Below, piece by piece: positions 1 through 10,320 of a stretch of 64,000 bases of DNA; the stretch's first letter is position 1; each line of letters starts with the position of its first letter. This DNA comes from Adineta steineri. Its lineage: Eukaryota; Rotifera; Eurotatoria; Adinetida; Adinetidae. Both the position numbers and the translations under genes were made by a program. The notes under the pieces were generated by a model that had not been told where the DNA came from, made no database searches, and saw only the letters and a program-made list of their open reading frames with translations. Location: contig CAJNOI010000194.1 of assembly GCA_905250115.1 (NCBI GenBank), positions 62,001 to 126,000 on the forward strand, written 5' to 3'.

Positions 1-1055
1 TATAAATGGATCTTAGGACAAGAAGAAACATTAAATCTTGAAGATCTTGTTCATATTGATAGAAATCTTTATGAACAATTTAAAAAATTACAATCAATTG
101 TTCATATACGTGATAAATTAGTGTCACAAAATCATTTAATAAATAAAATTCATAATAAAAAACGATTAAAATCAAAAGATGATTGTCAATTAGAAAATTC
201 TCCATGTTCAAATGTATTCGATGAAAATGATGAAAGATTATATCTTGATGGATGTAAAATTGATGATTTATCACTTGTATTTACATTACCTGGTCATTCA
301 AATATTGAATTAAAAAAAGGTGGAAAAGATTGTTTAGTTACAATTTATAATCTTGATCAATATATTAATGTAAGTAAAAAAAATTTGATTTGAAAATTTT
401 TTATTTTTTCGTTATTTTTTAGTTGGTTGTTTATTGGACATTAGTTGAAGGTGTTCGACGTCAATTTGAATCATTCCGTGATGGTTTTAATTCTATATTT
501 CCTATTCATCATTTAAAATGTTTTTATCCTGATGAAGTATGTAGAAATAATAATTACGAAATCTTCTTTAAAAAATTATTTTTTTTTGTCTTAGCTTCAT
601 CAAGTATTTTGCGGTAGTGGTTCAACTGATTTATGGGATTTGAAAGTTTTACTTGAATCGACACGTTGTGATCATGGATATAATTTAAATAGTCGTGCTG
701 TTAAATGGCTTTTTGATATAATGATTAATTTTGATATTGATGAACAACGAGCATTTTTACAATTTGTTACTGGTAGTCCACGGTTACCTGTTGGAGGTTA
801 GTCTTTTCTAATGAGATCTGTATTTAATTATATATATATATATATTTAGGTTTCCGAATGTTACATCCTCCATTAACAATTGTACGAAAAACAGCTGAAA
901 ATAGTAGTGATAATAACAATTCAGATTCATTTTTACCAAGTGTAATGACCTGTGTCAACTATCTCAAATTGCCAGATTATTCATCAAAAGAAATAATGAA
1001 AGCAAAATTGACAACAGCAATACGAGATGGTCAATATGCATTTTTACTTTCGTGA
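1..1055 (+). CDS. TRIP12: E3 ubiquitin ligase TRIP12, HECT domain C-terminus (5' partial)
   Basis: The reading frame is open from base 1 and the gene is cut by the window edge. Four exons fit GT-AG introns: 1-369, 423-536, 595-796 and 850-1055. They encode most of a HECT catalytic domain, the module that takes ubiquitin from an E2 onto a cysteine and passes it to a substrate. The C-lobe shows [16 protein letters not shown], then [18 protein letters not shown], with the expected thioester cysteine at codon 951-953. The tail ends in FLLS, close to the FHLS ending of vertebrate TRIP12; UBR5- and NEDD4-type ligases end differently. TRIP12 acts in the nucleus (ubiquitin-fusion degradation, chromatin and DNA-damage turnover). 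The introns are 50-60 bp. The N-terminal armadillo and WWE parts lie outside the window. Confidence in the family is high. Confidence 0.93.
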
Positions 1056-2341
1056 ACATTTTTTTTTCTTGTTTGTACAGAAAAATCTAGAAATATACAT
1101 ATATATATATATTATAAGGTTCTTCTTCCTTTTTTCTTCGGTGTTCTTTATTTCTTCATCTTTTCTTTTTCCATTTCTCATTGTCTGCCTGCGCGCTTTG
1201 ATAAAACTGCATATATACATATATATATATATCCGAGAAAACAAAAAGCAAAAACTTATTTGATTTAAAAAGAAAGTTTGTCTAATCAAAATCATAAAGA
1301 TAAAAAGATTTGTTCTATGTAGTTATTTCGTTTTGATCAACGTTTATTCGTGTGTAGCTTTCGTTCTTTTTTTTTTCTTCTTTATCTTTATTTGGCCATC
1401 TATTACTCTGTCCTTTTTTATCGATGTTGAACTTCTCTAGTTTTTCTTCTTTAATTATATTAAAAAAAAAACATCAACAAAACATAAAGACATTCTCTTA
1501 TTCAAATAAGTACATTTAAAATTCTAGTAGTTTTCTTTTTTTTTGTGTCATTCTAGATAATAATATTCTTATCATATCGATTAATGATGCAGTTTATTGG
1601 ATGCAATGGGAATTTAAGTTTAAATGAAATGCAGAACAGGAAATAGTCGAATAAAATTATAATACAAGGCTCTTGAAAGATTATTTCAAAATAATCTATA
1701 TGAAAAATCTTCGCGATAGTAATCTATCTGAAAAATTCAAAAAGGATAACAAAACTAACGATTTTGTCTGATTTTTTTTTGAATGTAAATGTCTACCATG
1801 ATAAAATCTTTCAAAAATCTATGGCTTCATATTATGTTCGATTGATATTAGTAGCGGCCCCAAGGGCGGGCTCAGCCCACCCTGGAGTTTTTTTCAAATC
1901 TTAAAAAAACCAATGATATTCTATCTGAGCCCACCCTATTTGAAGTTTACTAGGCCTGAGCCCACCCTGTTTGAAATTTATTAGGCCCGAGCCCACCCTA
2001 TTCAAGAATCCTGGCGCCGCCGCTAATTGCTACATGATAATAAACCCATTTCTTTCTAAACTTTTTCGTTAATCATCGAGAAGACAGTTTTTCAATGGGA
2101 ATGTAATTAATAGCAATAAAATTTTATTGATGTATGTTCGACAAGTCCCGCCATCTTTTAAAGCTATTTCAATGGCTATGAGTAAGGAACAGAATATTCC
2201 AATAAAAAATTGATATATTGCGAAAACAATATTTCGAGAATATAATAGAAGATACTTCCTATATTTTCCTGTTTCGAAGTATATAACGTTTATAAATTCT
2301 GATCATTGAAATTATTAAATTATTTAATTCAAATTTTATAG
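1056..2341. other. Spacer between TRIP12 and IWS1, no gene seen
   Basis: AT-rich spacer with (TA)n runs near 1093-1112 and 1208-1232 and T-rich tracts that probably include the TRIP12 3' UTR. Short open frames here have low-complexity, TA-driven translations and look like chance. The only compositional anomaly is the GC-rich repeat at 1849-2027, listed separately. The last ~50 bases before IWS1 are AT-rich and end directly at its ATG. Confidence 0.7.
1849..2027. repeat. GC-rich block with four copies of an AGCCCACCCT motif
   Basis: In otherwise ~25-30% GC sequence, AGCCCACCCT occurs four times. The last three copies sit in a ~40-bp unit (GAGCCCACCCT, a short A/T stretch, then AGGCC). The block opens with AGTAGCGGCCCC and closes with GGCGCCGCCGCTAAT, so the two ends are roughly inverted around TAGCGGC. 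This looks like a short transposon relic or MITE with an internal tandem repeat. No coding potential was seen. Family unknown. Confidence 0.5.
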
Positions 2342-4763
2342 ATGAGTCAAGCACCTAATCCATTCACTCAAGTAGCTAGTCAAGGTTATGGTGATTTTGC
2401 TGCAACATTAGATGAAGATGAACAAGAAGAAAATCATGTAGCTGATGAAGAAGAACAACAACATGAAGACGACTTAGAAGGACCACAATCACCTGAACCT
2501 GAAGAACATGAAATCAATGAACTTGGTAAATTATTTTATCTATTTTCTAGTTAAAAGAAAAATTTAAATATAAATAAATGTTTTTTCTAGGTTTTACTCA
2601 AACGCAAGAACGTTCTTATCCAACCGGTATTGAATCTCCCGATGAAGATGAGAATGAGGATCAAGTTCAAGCATCTGACAATGAACAAGAACGTGAAGAT
2701 GATGAAGAAGCAGGACCAAGTTCACCAGCAGTTGAAGATGCTGATGCTGATGCTTCAAATGAACAACAAGAAGTAGAAGGAGAAGAAGAAAATAATGATG
2801 ATGATGATGATGTTGATAATACAAGTGAAAAAGAATCTCCAGTACGTCGTCGAGTACAAATTATGAATGATTCTGACAATGATGATGATGAACAACAAAC
2901 GGAATCAACTAGTGTTGTTAGTAAAGATAAAAATCGTAGTTTTCTTAAACAAATGACGTAAATATTTATAAGAATTAGATTAGTATACCTTTTTTAATTA
3001 TTATTTATTTATTTATTTAGAATGAAAAATGATGATCCACATAAAAAACATAAAAAACGTCGAAGTGATGAACATCGACATCATCATGAAAAAAAATCTA
3101 AACGTTTTCGAAAAAATTCTGATGCTGCAGAAGAAGAAGATGATGATAAGACAGAAGAACAACAAGACAAAAATACAGACAATGTCGAAGCAACGTATGT
3201 AATCAATGAATATTTCATATAAAAACCCAAAAAATGAATGTTCATTTGCCTGATAAAATAATATTTTCTTTAGATCTGATGTTGAAGACGTAGTTGACGA
3301 TATTTTTGGTAAAGATGTTAATGAAAATGAGGTATAGAAAAATCAATATCTCTTCAATATCTACTTAAAAATATTGCTTAGGAGGAAGCTGATGATCAAG
3401 AAGAAGTAACTGATGAATTAGCAGATCTTAATGATGAAGCTGCACAACATAACGCAGAAGAAGAAGAAGAAGAAGATGCTGAACAACAACAGCAACAACA
3501 AACATTTGATGCTGAAGAAGATGAAGAAGATGATGAAGATACATCAGTACGAAAAGAAAAACATTCATCATCAAAAAAGTATAATATTAAGAAATCAAAT
3601 AATATTTCAAAAATGAATTCTTTTATTATTTAGTAATATCGCTTATGATATTGATTTATATTTGGAAAAGAAAGCTGAAAGACGTCGTGGTAATCGTCGT
3701 CGTGGAAAAAATGGTGATGTTGATTTAGCGGGTCCTGATAGTGATCAATTTGTCTCAAAATTAATTGATCAAATGAAAATAGCTACTGAAGAAGATCGAA
3801 TATTTAATAAAAGTCGACAACCAGCTACTGCTAAACTTCTTTTATTACCAGTTGTTGAACAACATCTATGTCGTGCTGATTTAAGTGATATATTTCTTGA
3901 TAATGGAATATTAACTGTATTCAAGGATTGGCTTAGTCCATTACCAGATAAAAGTTTACCGAATATTAAAATTCGAGAATCACTGATTAGAATTCTTCAA
4001 CAAGTATGTTTTTTGATAGATTGTGTTTATATATGAGTTATGTTTTTTTAGTTTGGTGTTATTAATGCTGAACCTTTACGTGATAGTAGTATTGGAAAAG
4101 CTCTTATGTATTTATATAAACATCCTCGTGAAACAAAAGAAAATAAACTTAAACTAATCAAAATTATTCGTAAGTCTATTATTAAATTTAGAATTTCATA
4201 AGAAAATTTTTTTTAGATGATTGGGCACGACCGATATTCAATTTAGATACTGATTACAAACTTTTAACACGTGAAGAACGTCAACAACGTGATGCTAATC
4301 AAGCTTCACTTAAAAGACAAACATCTTCAACAGGCAAACCAAAGAATCGTGCTTCTGATATGGATTTACCATTTGATAATAAAAGGTACAAGAAATTCTT
4401 TTTTATAAATAAAAAATTTCTACTTTACAGTTCTATTATTATTTTAGACGACAACATGATGGTGATGAATTAAATGAAGATGAAGAATGTCCACGAGCTC
4501 GTGTTCCTCGACCATCAAATAAAGATTATGTTGTACGTCCAGTTTCAACAGTTGAATATTCAGACAAAAAAGTAATTTTTGTCATATTTAATGAAATTTA
4601 TAAAAAGATAACGATTGATATTTTTTCCTTTTAGGGAGATGGTAAAAAGAAATCAGTATCACGTTTAGATGAACTTAAACGACGACAACAAGATCGAAAA
4701 CGACTTTCCAAACCAATGTCTATAGTTAAACTTAGTATTGAAGGAAATAAAATGCACTTATAA
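2342..4763 (+). CDS. IWS1: IWS1/Spn1 transcription elongation factor
   Basis: Ten exons join in frame to 630 codons: 2342-2525, 2591-2957, 3021-3194, 3274-3331, 3382-3578, 3634-4003, 4052-4169, 4217-4385, 4448-4571 and 4635-4763. IWS1 binds Spt6 and RNA polymerase II and helps elongation, mRNA export and H3K36 methylation in the nucleus. The first ~330 residues are acidic and low in complexity (D/E/Q/S runs, a His/Lys-rich basic patch), as in other IWS1 proteins. The folded TFIIS-N-like core follows, with [20 protein letters not shown] and [21 protein letters not shown]-type helices. The C-terminus has the conserved [14 protein letters not shown] and ends in [11 protein letters not shown], almost the same as vertebrate IWS1. 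All introns are 47-80 bp. The ATG directly follows an AT-rich leader. It lies on the same strand as the DUF2237 gene, ~195 bp upstream of it. Confidence 0.95.
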
Positions 4764-4958
4764 ACCGAAAAAAATGAAACTCGAATTTTCTTTTTGTCCT
4801 TTTTTTGTATTTGTTAATTTGAACGAAAAAAAAACATTTATGTCAATATGTATGTCTCGTTTTGTATTTATTTTTCGTTTATTTCTGACTAAAAAAACAA
4901 GGAAATCTTTATGTCAATTGATTCAAATTTAGATTTTGAATATTCTTTTTAAAACAAA

Positions 4959-5412
4959 ATGACAATAAACGGTGGTTTTGCATTGAATGGAAATCAATCC
5001 TTTCAAAATTTAGCTGGAACATCATTAGAAATGTGTTCAAATGCACCTTTAACGGGTTATTTTCGTAATGGTATAGAAAGTGAAATTTGTTTTTTTTAAA
5101 GTATATTTTACATATTTTTGAGGTTATTGTGCTACATGTCCGGATGATTATGGTTTACATACAGTATGTGCACAAATGACACAAGAATTTCTTGATTTTT
5201 CACTTTCGAAAGGAAATAATTTAATTACACCACATCCACCTACATTTCCAGGTCTTAAAGAAGGTGATAAATGGTGTTTATGTGCATCTCGATGGTTTGA
5301 AGCATTTCAAGTTGGTAAAGCTCCAAATATATTTGCACGAGCAACAAACTTAGCAAATTTACAACAAGAACAAATTAATAATTTAGTTTCGAAAGCTATT
5401 GATATGGCATAA
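4959..5412 (+). CDS. DUF2237 family protein
   Basis: Two exons, 4959-5070 and 5123-5412, give a 133-residue protein. The sequence matches the DUF2237 family, small proteins common in bacteria and scattered in eukaryotes: NLAGTSLEMCSNAPLTGYFRNG, CPDDYGLHTVCAQMTQEFL, FPGLKEGDKWCLCASRWFEA and APNIFARATN. Family function is unknown; conserved Cys, His and Trp residues suggest metal or ligand binding, but that is inference. The ATG is chosen because it is the first one upstream of the conserved core, and the intron (52 bp, phase 1) restores GYCATCPDD. Its 3' flank holds a remnant of a polycystin last exon on the opposite strand. Confidence 0.88.
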
Positions 5413-5512
5413 ATTTGAAATAGTTTAGTTTTATTCAAGCAGATAAATATATATATGAATGAAAATATAAAATTTCGTTGAATCAATTGTCATATTATCT
5501 AATGAGGATGTT

Positions 5513-5640
5513 GATGATTTTTGTTGACTTATATAAATTTGATTATAAAGAAATAAATAATAATTATTACTACTATTAACGAATCTTACTTTATTGAGTA
5601 CATCTAATTATTGATTGATTTCTGATACGATACGAAGTAA
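5513..5640 (-). pseudogene. Remnant of a polycystin last-exon region
   Basis: On the minus strand this reads I-N-Q-stop-L-D-V-L-N-K followed by GTAAG. It lines up with IDQLLDALNR + GTAAG at the end of the intact polycystin gene (13697 onward). The Leu codon TTA has become TAA, and the acceptor of the final intron is lost. Homology seems to run on into the flank (5418-5512 against 13540-13630). It is a decayed copy of the polycystin 3' end, lying tail-to-tail with the DUF2237 gene. The match is short and AT-rich, so moderate confidence. Confidence 0.55.
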
Positions 5641-5984
5641 AGCATTTCTGTAATCCTTCACGAGGCTTTCTTACTTTTTCGACCTACGCATTAGTATTAT
5701 ATCGTGACGAACAGAACGTTCAGTTCGTTTTCAGAAAGTGTCGTAAAAACACAATTTTGACTATGGACTTTTGTTGATACTAATCATTAACTATTTTCTA
5801 CGATATGTGTGGAGATCTAGGTGTCATTATAAATGATAATAAAACTTGATCGTATCATCTTTCGTTCGTCCTCACGAACCTTCATCGTTTTAGTTTGAGT
5901 GTGAGTGTGGGTGTGCTTGTTCATTCATATTCACACACTCATACCTTTTACTTTTGTATTAACTTACACATTATTAAATTTTAT

Positions 5985-6640
5985 ATGCTTTCGTTCGTCC
6001 GTCTCGCTTCATTGCATTTTCTTTCGAGCGTTATTTTTGTTTCATCTCTAATTTTACTTTTACAACGCTAGGAAGCATCTCTGATTCCAGGAACGACATC
6101 AATCAATACATATGAAGACCGATTTATACCATCCACTTTTCTTCCTGAAATAATATAGCAAAGATTTATTCTCCTTCATGAGATACACATAGATACCGGA
6201 CATAATTACTTAATTCATACTCGCTTCGTCATGCTGTCGAACAAAAATCAGCGATTTCGTCTTTTCTTTTCTCTTTTCAATTTCATTACTATTCTTCATA
6301 ACCTTTTATTGTCATATCATCTCAGTATGTTGAATTTCACATCTTTTCGTTCGTTCGTCTCGATCTATTGCATTTTCTTTTGAGCAATATTTTTATTTCG
6401 CATGGATTTTTACATTTACAACGTTAGGGAGCGCGTCTGATTCTAGAAACGATGCAGATTAATACGTAGGAAGGCAGTTTTATTTCATGCATTCATCCCT
6501 TCTAGGTGGTATATGTAAGATTAATTCTCCGTTATGAGATATACGTAGATACCGGACATACTTAATTCACACTCGCTTATTCATACTTTTTAAATAAAAC
6601 TAAGCGATTATCATCTTCTCTTTTCCATTTTTCTTCAGAG
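5985..6640. repeat. Diverged direct duplication, ~356 bp offset
   Basis: Two consecutive blocks share landmarks in the same order: TTCGTTCGT.CGTCTCG, ATTGCATTTTCTTT.GAGC, TTTACAACG.TAGG.AGC, CTGATTC.AG.AACGA and AGATACCGGACATA. AGATACCGGACATA is at ~6191 in copy 1 and ~6547 in copy 2. No long reading frame is shared. This is an old non-coding tandem duplication in the spacer; origin unknown. The rest of 5641-5984 holds no gene I can see, apart from a GTGAGTGTGGGTGTG telomere-like stretch near 5898. Confidence 0.7.
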
Positions 6641-6659
6641 AGCTTGGGAGACTGAACAA

Positions 6660-6925
6660 CTGCACTTGTCACCCTCTATGTCAGTGTCTGTAAGATAAAT
6701 AGCATCCACCCACAGCCATATTTAGTCAAAAACCGGGCAAACTGGTCGACACCCACACCTGCACCCTTTTTTTTGCTCACCAGTTTTGGTTTTTGGGTAG
6801 TTACCACAGAAAATTTTTCTAAAATCCATGAAAATTGAAACTGAGAAATTTTCTTTTTCTTTCTCTCGTTTTGTGATTGCCTCCCACCTGCTTTCAGCCC
6901 TTCGTACCGCCACTGGCTATTACAG
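6660..6925. mobile_element. Possible hAT-like element end
   Basis: The + strand ends near 6923 in TACCGCCACTG. Its complement, CAGTGGCGGTA, resembles the CAGTGGCG-type terminal repeats of many hAT elements. The stretch inside it is richer in C/G than its surroundings and contains CACCCACACC and a long T run. I found no matching left terminus with an 8-bp target duplication, so it may be truncated. A (TA)n tract follows at ~6967-6986, then AT-rich sequence without a visible gene up to 7290. Confidence 0.35.
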
Positions 6926-7290
6926 GGACTGAATGGATAGCGAACAGACAAACAAATATTCTTCTTTATATATATATATATATATAGATTATTCTTTTGT
7001 GTGTATTTACAGTTATTGACTTTATTATATACAATTATTTGGAGTAGTATTAATTCATCTTTATTTGTACGTGTTTATTATTTAATTAATCAAAATAAAT
7101 ATTATTATATTAGTAACGTTATGCAAGAAATTTTAATATAACTCAACCATTTTCGTTAGAATGTACGAAGCTACAACGAAGGTGTCGCTTTGGATGAAAG
7201 TGAGAGGCAGTGTAAATCACAGTACACAAAAGACATCTGTTCAATAACCCCGCGCACAACTACAGTTATATCTTGAAGTATTTTTTTCAA

Positions 7291-8682
7291 ATGTGTTCTA
7301 AAAGTTCGTGTCTATTTCTGCTCCTGATTATTATCATGGTCTCGTTAACGATTTCAGTCAATTACATATACTTAATATCGTATATTAGAGAAACTACAAA
7401 TTCAAACTTGTCGATGAAGAAAAATGGAAAAAATAGTTATAAGCCTTATGATATGAACCTGACATTTGTAGTAGATAAAGGATATTGGAATCTTAATTTA
7501 AATTCCCATGTATCTCTTCACTTAGAAGCTGATATTACTCCCGATGTTGGCTATGTCGTCCAAAATAAGATAGAGCATAAAAGTAAGTTTCATAATCCGC
7601 GAATGTCGAAACATCAACACTTGAAACATTATGGATCTATGTCTGCTGCTGGCGTCAAAATCAAACTTTCCGGAAACGAAACGATAATATTAGTTTTTTC
7701 TCGAATATGGTATTCAAAAAAGATTTGCCAAGTAGCATGCAATCCAGACAGAAGTTTTATATATGTCGAGGCTTTAACTTCTACTTATCGTAGAATAGCT
7801 CTTAATATGACCTATGGAAGCGAGAAAATGATCAGACTGCCCCACATTTTGAAGATTGTTCCGCCCGAAATTTCTGCGTGCTGTCTAGGACCGGAAGACC
7901 CACGTCTTATTCTGAATGATTCCAATGGCTTATTTATAAGCTTTAACATGATTGATACCGATTATCGACGTAAAATTTGGTCATATGATGTATTCACGGA
8001 TTATCAAACACCATATTTGATACGAAATAGACAACCTTCGAAGGTAGAAAAGAATTGGGTTCCATTTATCAAAAACAATAAAATGTATTTTGTTTATTCG
8101 CATAAACCGTTAAAAATTCTGCAATGCGATGCAATGAACGGCACTTGCGAGTTTCTTTCTAGTGACCAACAGAATGAGGAAGATGGCAATTTACGAGGTG
8201 GAACACAATTCGTGAAATTTCGTAACACGGATTATTATGTGAGCATTGCTCGTACGAAGGTATCGTGTCTTAAATGTCAAAACTTCTATAGGCCTCATAT
8301 AGTCCTTTTATTAACTAATGAAAATCGCTTTCGGCTTGTATATGTCAGTGAACCACTTTTGCTTGATAAACTCTCGATATTCGCCTCCTATTACATGTCA
8401 CAACAGAAAAAATCACCAGATTTCTGTCATAAACTAATTCGAATCATGACTCCTGGATCTATTATTGATTGGGACTGGCCTCATGATAAGCTTACTTTCG
8501 CAGTTTCGATCAATGATAAGAAATCATTCATTATAAGTATAACGGGTCTTGGCAATGTTTTACAGCATATTATTAATACTATCAAAATTAAGTACTCAGA
8601 AGTATTTTCAGACGATAGTTTAGGGATGAAAATCGTGTCTCATAGCGAATCAACAGCATTTGATTATTGTCAATCCATGTAA
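7291..8682 (+). CDS. Type II membrane beta-mannosyltransferase-like protein (BMT/GT91 pattern)
   Basis: Single exon, 463 residues from the first ATG. A hydrophobic segment at about residues 8-32 looks like a signal anchor, as in Golgi glycosyltransferases. The rest carries the motif series I associate with fungal beta-1,2-mannosyltransferases (Candida BMT family, CAZy GT91) and the related EDPR-type beta-propellers: GPEDPRLI, EKNWVPFIKNN, FVYSHKPLKILQC, LRGGTQFV, then RT..SC..C..FYRPHIVLL. In that family the enzyme adds beta-1,2-mannose to cell-wall glycans in the secretory pathway. The gene lacks introns and its codon use is less A/T-skewed than the neighbours; a telomere-like repeat follows its stop. 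Together these suggest horizontal acquisition, possibly from a fungus. GH130-like phosphorylase activity is the main alternative. Confidence 0.75.
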   Translation: MCSKSSCLFLLLIIIMVSLTISVNYIYLISYIRETTNSNLSMKKNGKNSYKPYDMNLTFVVDKGYWNLNLNSHVSLHLEADITPDVGYVVQNKIEHKSKFHNPRMSKHQHLKHYGSMSAAGVKIKLSGNETIILVFSRIWYSKKICQVACNPDRSFIYVEALTSTYRRIALNMTYGSEKMIRLPHILKIVPPEISACCLGPEDPRLILNDSNGLFISFNMIDTDYRRKIWSYDVFTDYQTPYLIRNRQPSKVEKNWVPFIKNNKMYFVYSHKPLKILQCDAMNGTCEFLSSDQQNEEDGNLRGGTQFVKFRNTDYYVSIARTKVSCLKCQNFYRPHIVLLLTNENRFRLVYVSEPLLLDKLSIFASYYMSQQKKSPDFCHKLIRIMTPGSIIDWDWPHDKLTFAVSINDKKSFIISITGLGNVLQHIINTIKIKYSEVFSDDSLGMKIVSHSESTAFDYCQSM

Positions 8683-8700
8683 AAAATTCATTATTTAACA

Positions 8701-8733
8701 TGTGGGTGTCCACACCCACCCACCCACACCCTC
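8701..8733. repeat. Telomere-like CCCACA repeat
   Basis: Starting 18 bases after the stop of the mannosyltransferase-like gene, the sequence reads TGTGGGTGTC and then several CACCC/CCCACA units, so G-rich and C-rich forms face each other in a small inverted arrangement. TGTGGG is the telomeric unit I recall for Adineta (from memory, not checked here). It may mark an old chromosome end or telomere-mediated repair. Confidence 0.5.
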
Positions 8734-8857
8734 AAGAGAACTTGGATTTTAAACTTCACCAAGTGTACAAATTCCTGCTCAAGCATGTTGTAATTTATAA
8801 ATTGAATTCTATTTTGAAAATTATCGAATAAAATTATTATGTAGAATATATATGTTT

Positions 8858-10320
8858 AAAAATGGTGTTCCAGATACATTTTATTTTTCACTTCCACCCG
8901 ATAATTAAGATGATTTTTGTAGGTTATCATCAATTTATTCCTCATATATTTATATTTATCTTCTAAATTAGATATTAAGTAATACTATCAAAGGATTTCC
9001 TATTCTAGCTGAAAGTAAATGTGATACATCAACTACTGGCGGTGATAGTTTTACACCGGATAGTCGATTAATAATGAATAGAAATATTTTATAAAATAAA
9101 GAAATCTTTAGATCCTTAATTATTTCGTTGGATCCGGTTCTAATGGCCATGATATAGCACTTTCTGGTACTGCTCATGGCGAAGTACTTGGTTACGAACG
9201 TCCACTATTTTTTAGATCAGATGAAGCAGGAAAAAGTATTTTCAATCTCAAAGAAAATGTTTTTTATTTCCTTTCTTTTTTGGAATATAAAAGATTTTGA
9301 AGATTTAAGTAAACAAGGTGCATTTGGTAAAGCACGATAGTTTAATACAGTTAAAAAAGAATATAATGCATGTCGAAAAGGTGTAGTTGTTATTGATATG
9401 ACATCATTCACAAAATATGAATTAAAATCAGCAAATCGAAGTGTTGTGGATTTTCTTCAAATGCTTTGTGCAAATAATATTGATATGCCAATTGGTACTG
9501 TTGTTCATACAGGAATGTCAAATGAACAAAGTGGTTATGAAAATGATTGTTCGGTTATATGTCTAGGAGAATATCAGTAAAAAGCGATGTTTTTTTTATA
9601 TAAATATAAGATTTTTGTCCTTTTATTAGTTTTCTTTTGGTGAGTTCAACGTCGCAATCAACTCGCAATATAAAATAGCTTAAAACACATGCACCAGAAG
9701 ATAATTCTATTTTTCTGTTGGCTGTAACTTCACTTTATACAGCATTGAATTTAATTGGACCGAAAGCTAAATATTTACTATTTGAATTGAGCGATGAAAA
9801 TTTTAACGATTTTACAAGAATGACTTGCCAAGTAAGTCTAATGTTAAGATATGAATCGACTGATGATGATGATAATGAAAGAGGAGAATAGAAATAGTAA
9901 ATCAGCGATAATTAATGTCACTGTTGATATGCTTTATATTCCATTAAAGTAAGATATATTTTATACTTTTTGTTAATTTTTTTTTTCTAGTATGCTTTAT
10001 GTGTATAGAATATGTTAATGGAACAGGGTAAATATTATCGAATAATCAATGCTGGATAATATTAATAATTTTGATAAATTCCTATTTATATGTATTGATT
10101 TGGATACTTTACTCAATGAACTCTTCGAATTATACGTATGCATCCATTTTGGAGACATGATATTGATAAGAAAATAACATCATTTCATTTAAATCGAGAA
10201 TATCATATATCATTTGATGTAATAATAAAATCTAATCGAACAAAGTTTGTTATTGTATATATAAATATAATTTTAGAAAAATTTTATTGATAAAGAAGCT
10301 TTATTAAAACAACGATAAGG
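8858..10320 (+). pseudogene. Decayed PDPR / dimethylglycine-dehydrogenase-type gene
   Basis: Pieces in family order appear in shifting frames: GVPDTFYFSLPPD, then GFPILAESKCDT with GGDSFTPDSRLIMN, GSNGHDIALSG, GEVLGYERPLFF, VKKEYNACRKGVVVIDMTSF, VVDFLQMLCANNIDMPIGTV, GMSNEQSGYENDCSV, LNLIGPKAKYLLFELS, MLMEQGKYYRIINAG and IDKEALLKQR. This is the FAD-oxidoreductase plus aminomethyltransferase-like architecture of mitochondrial PDPR, DMGDH and SARDH; the GYENDCS and FTPD patches fit PDPR or DMGDH best. Intact members act in one-carbon metabolism or regulate pyruvate dehydrogenase phosphatase. Stops and frameshifts separate most pieces and the FAD-binding N-terminus is missing, so it cannot make a full protein. 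The longest intact piece is 9398-9580. Confidence 0.8.

Noticed and set aside
1027-1295. Overlapping frames on both strands (78 and 83 codons)
   Set aside because: Translation is dominated by (TA)n and T runs (IYIYI, FFFF), sits in the TRIP12 3' flank, and shows no domain.
2594-2879. Minus-strand frames of 70-76 codons
   Set aside because: They are the reverse of the acidic IWS1 exon (His/Leu or Ser runs mirror GAT/GAA repeats).
6676-6951. Minus-strand frames of 91 and 63 codons
   Set aside because: They run through the putative hAT-like end and its T tract, overlap each other, and show no family.
8968-9411. Minus-strand frames opposite the PDPR-type relic
   Set aside because: The + strand carries ordered family motifs; these are shadows.
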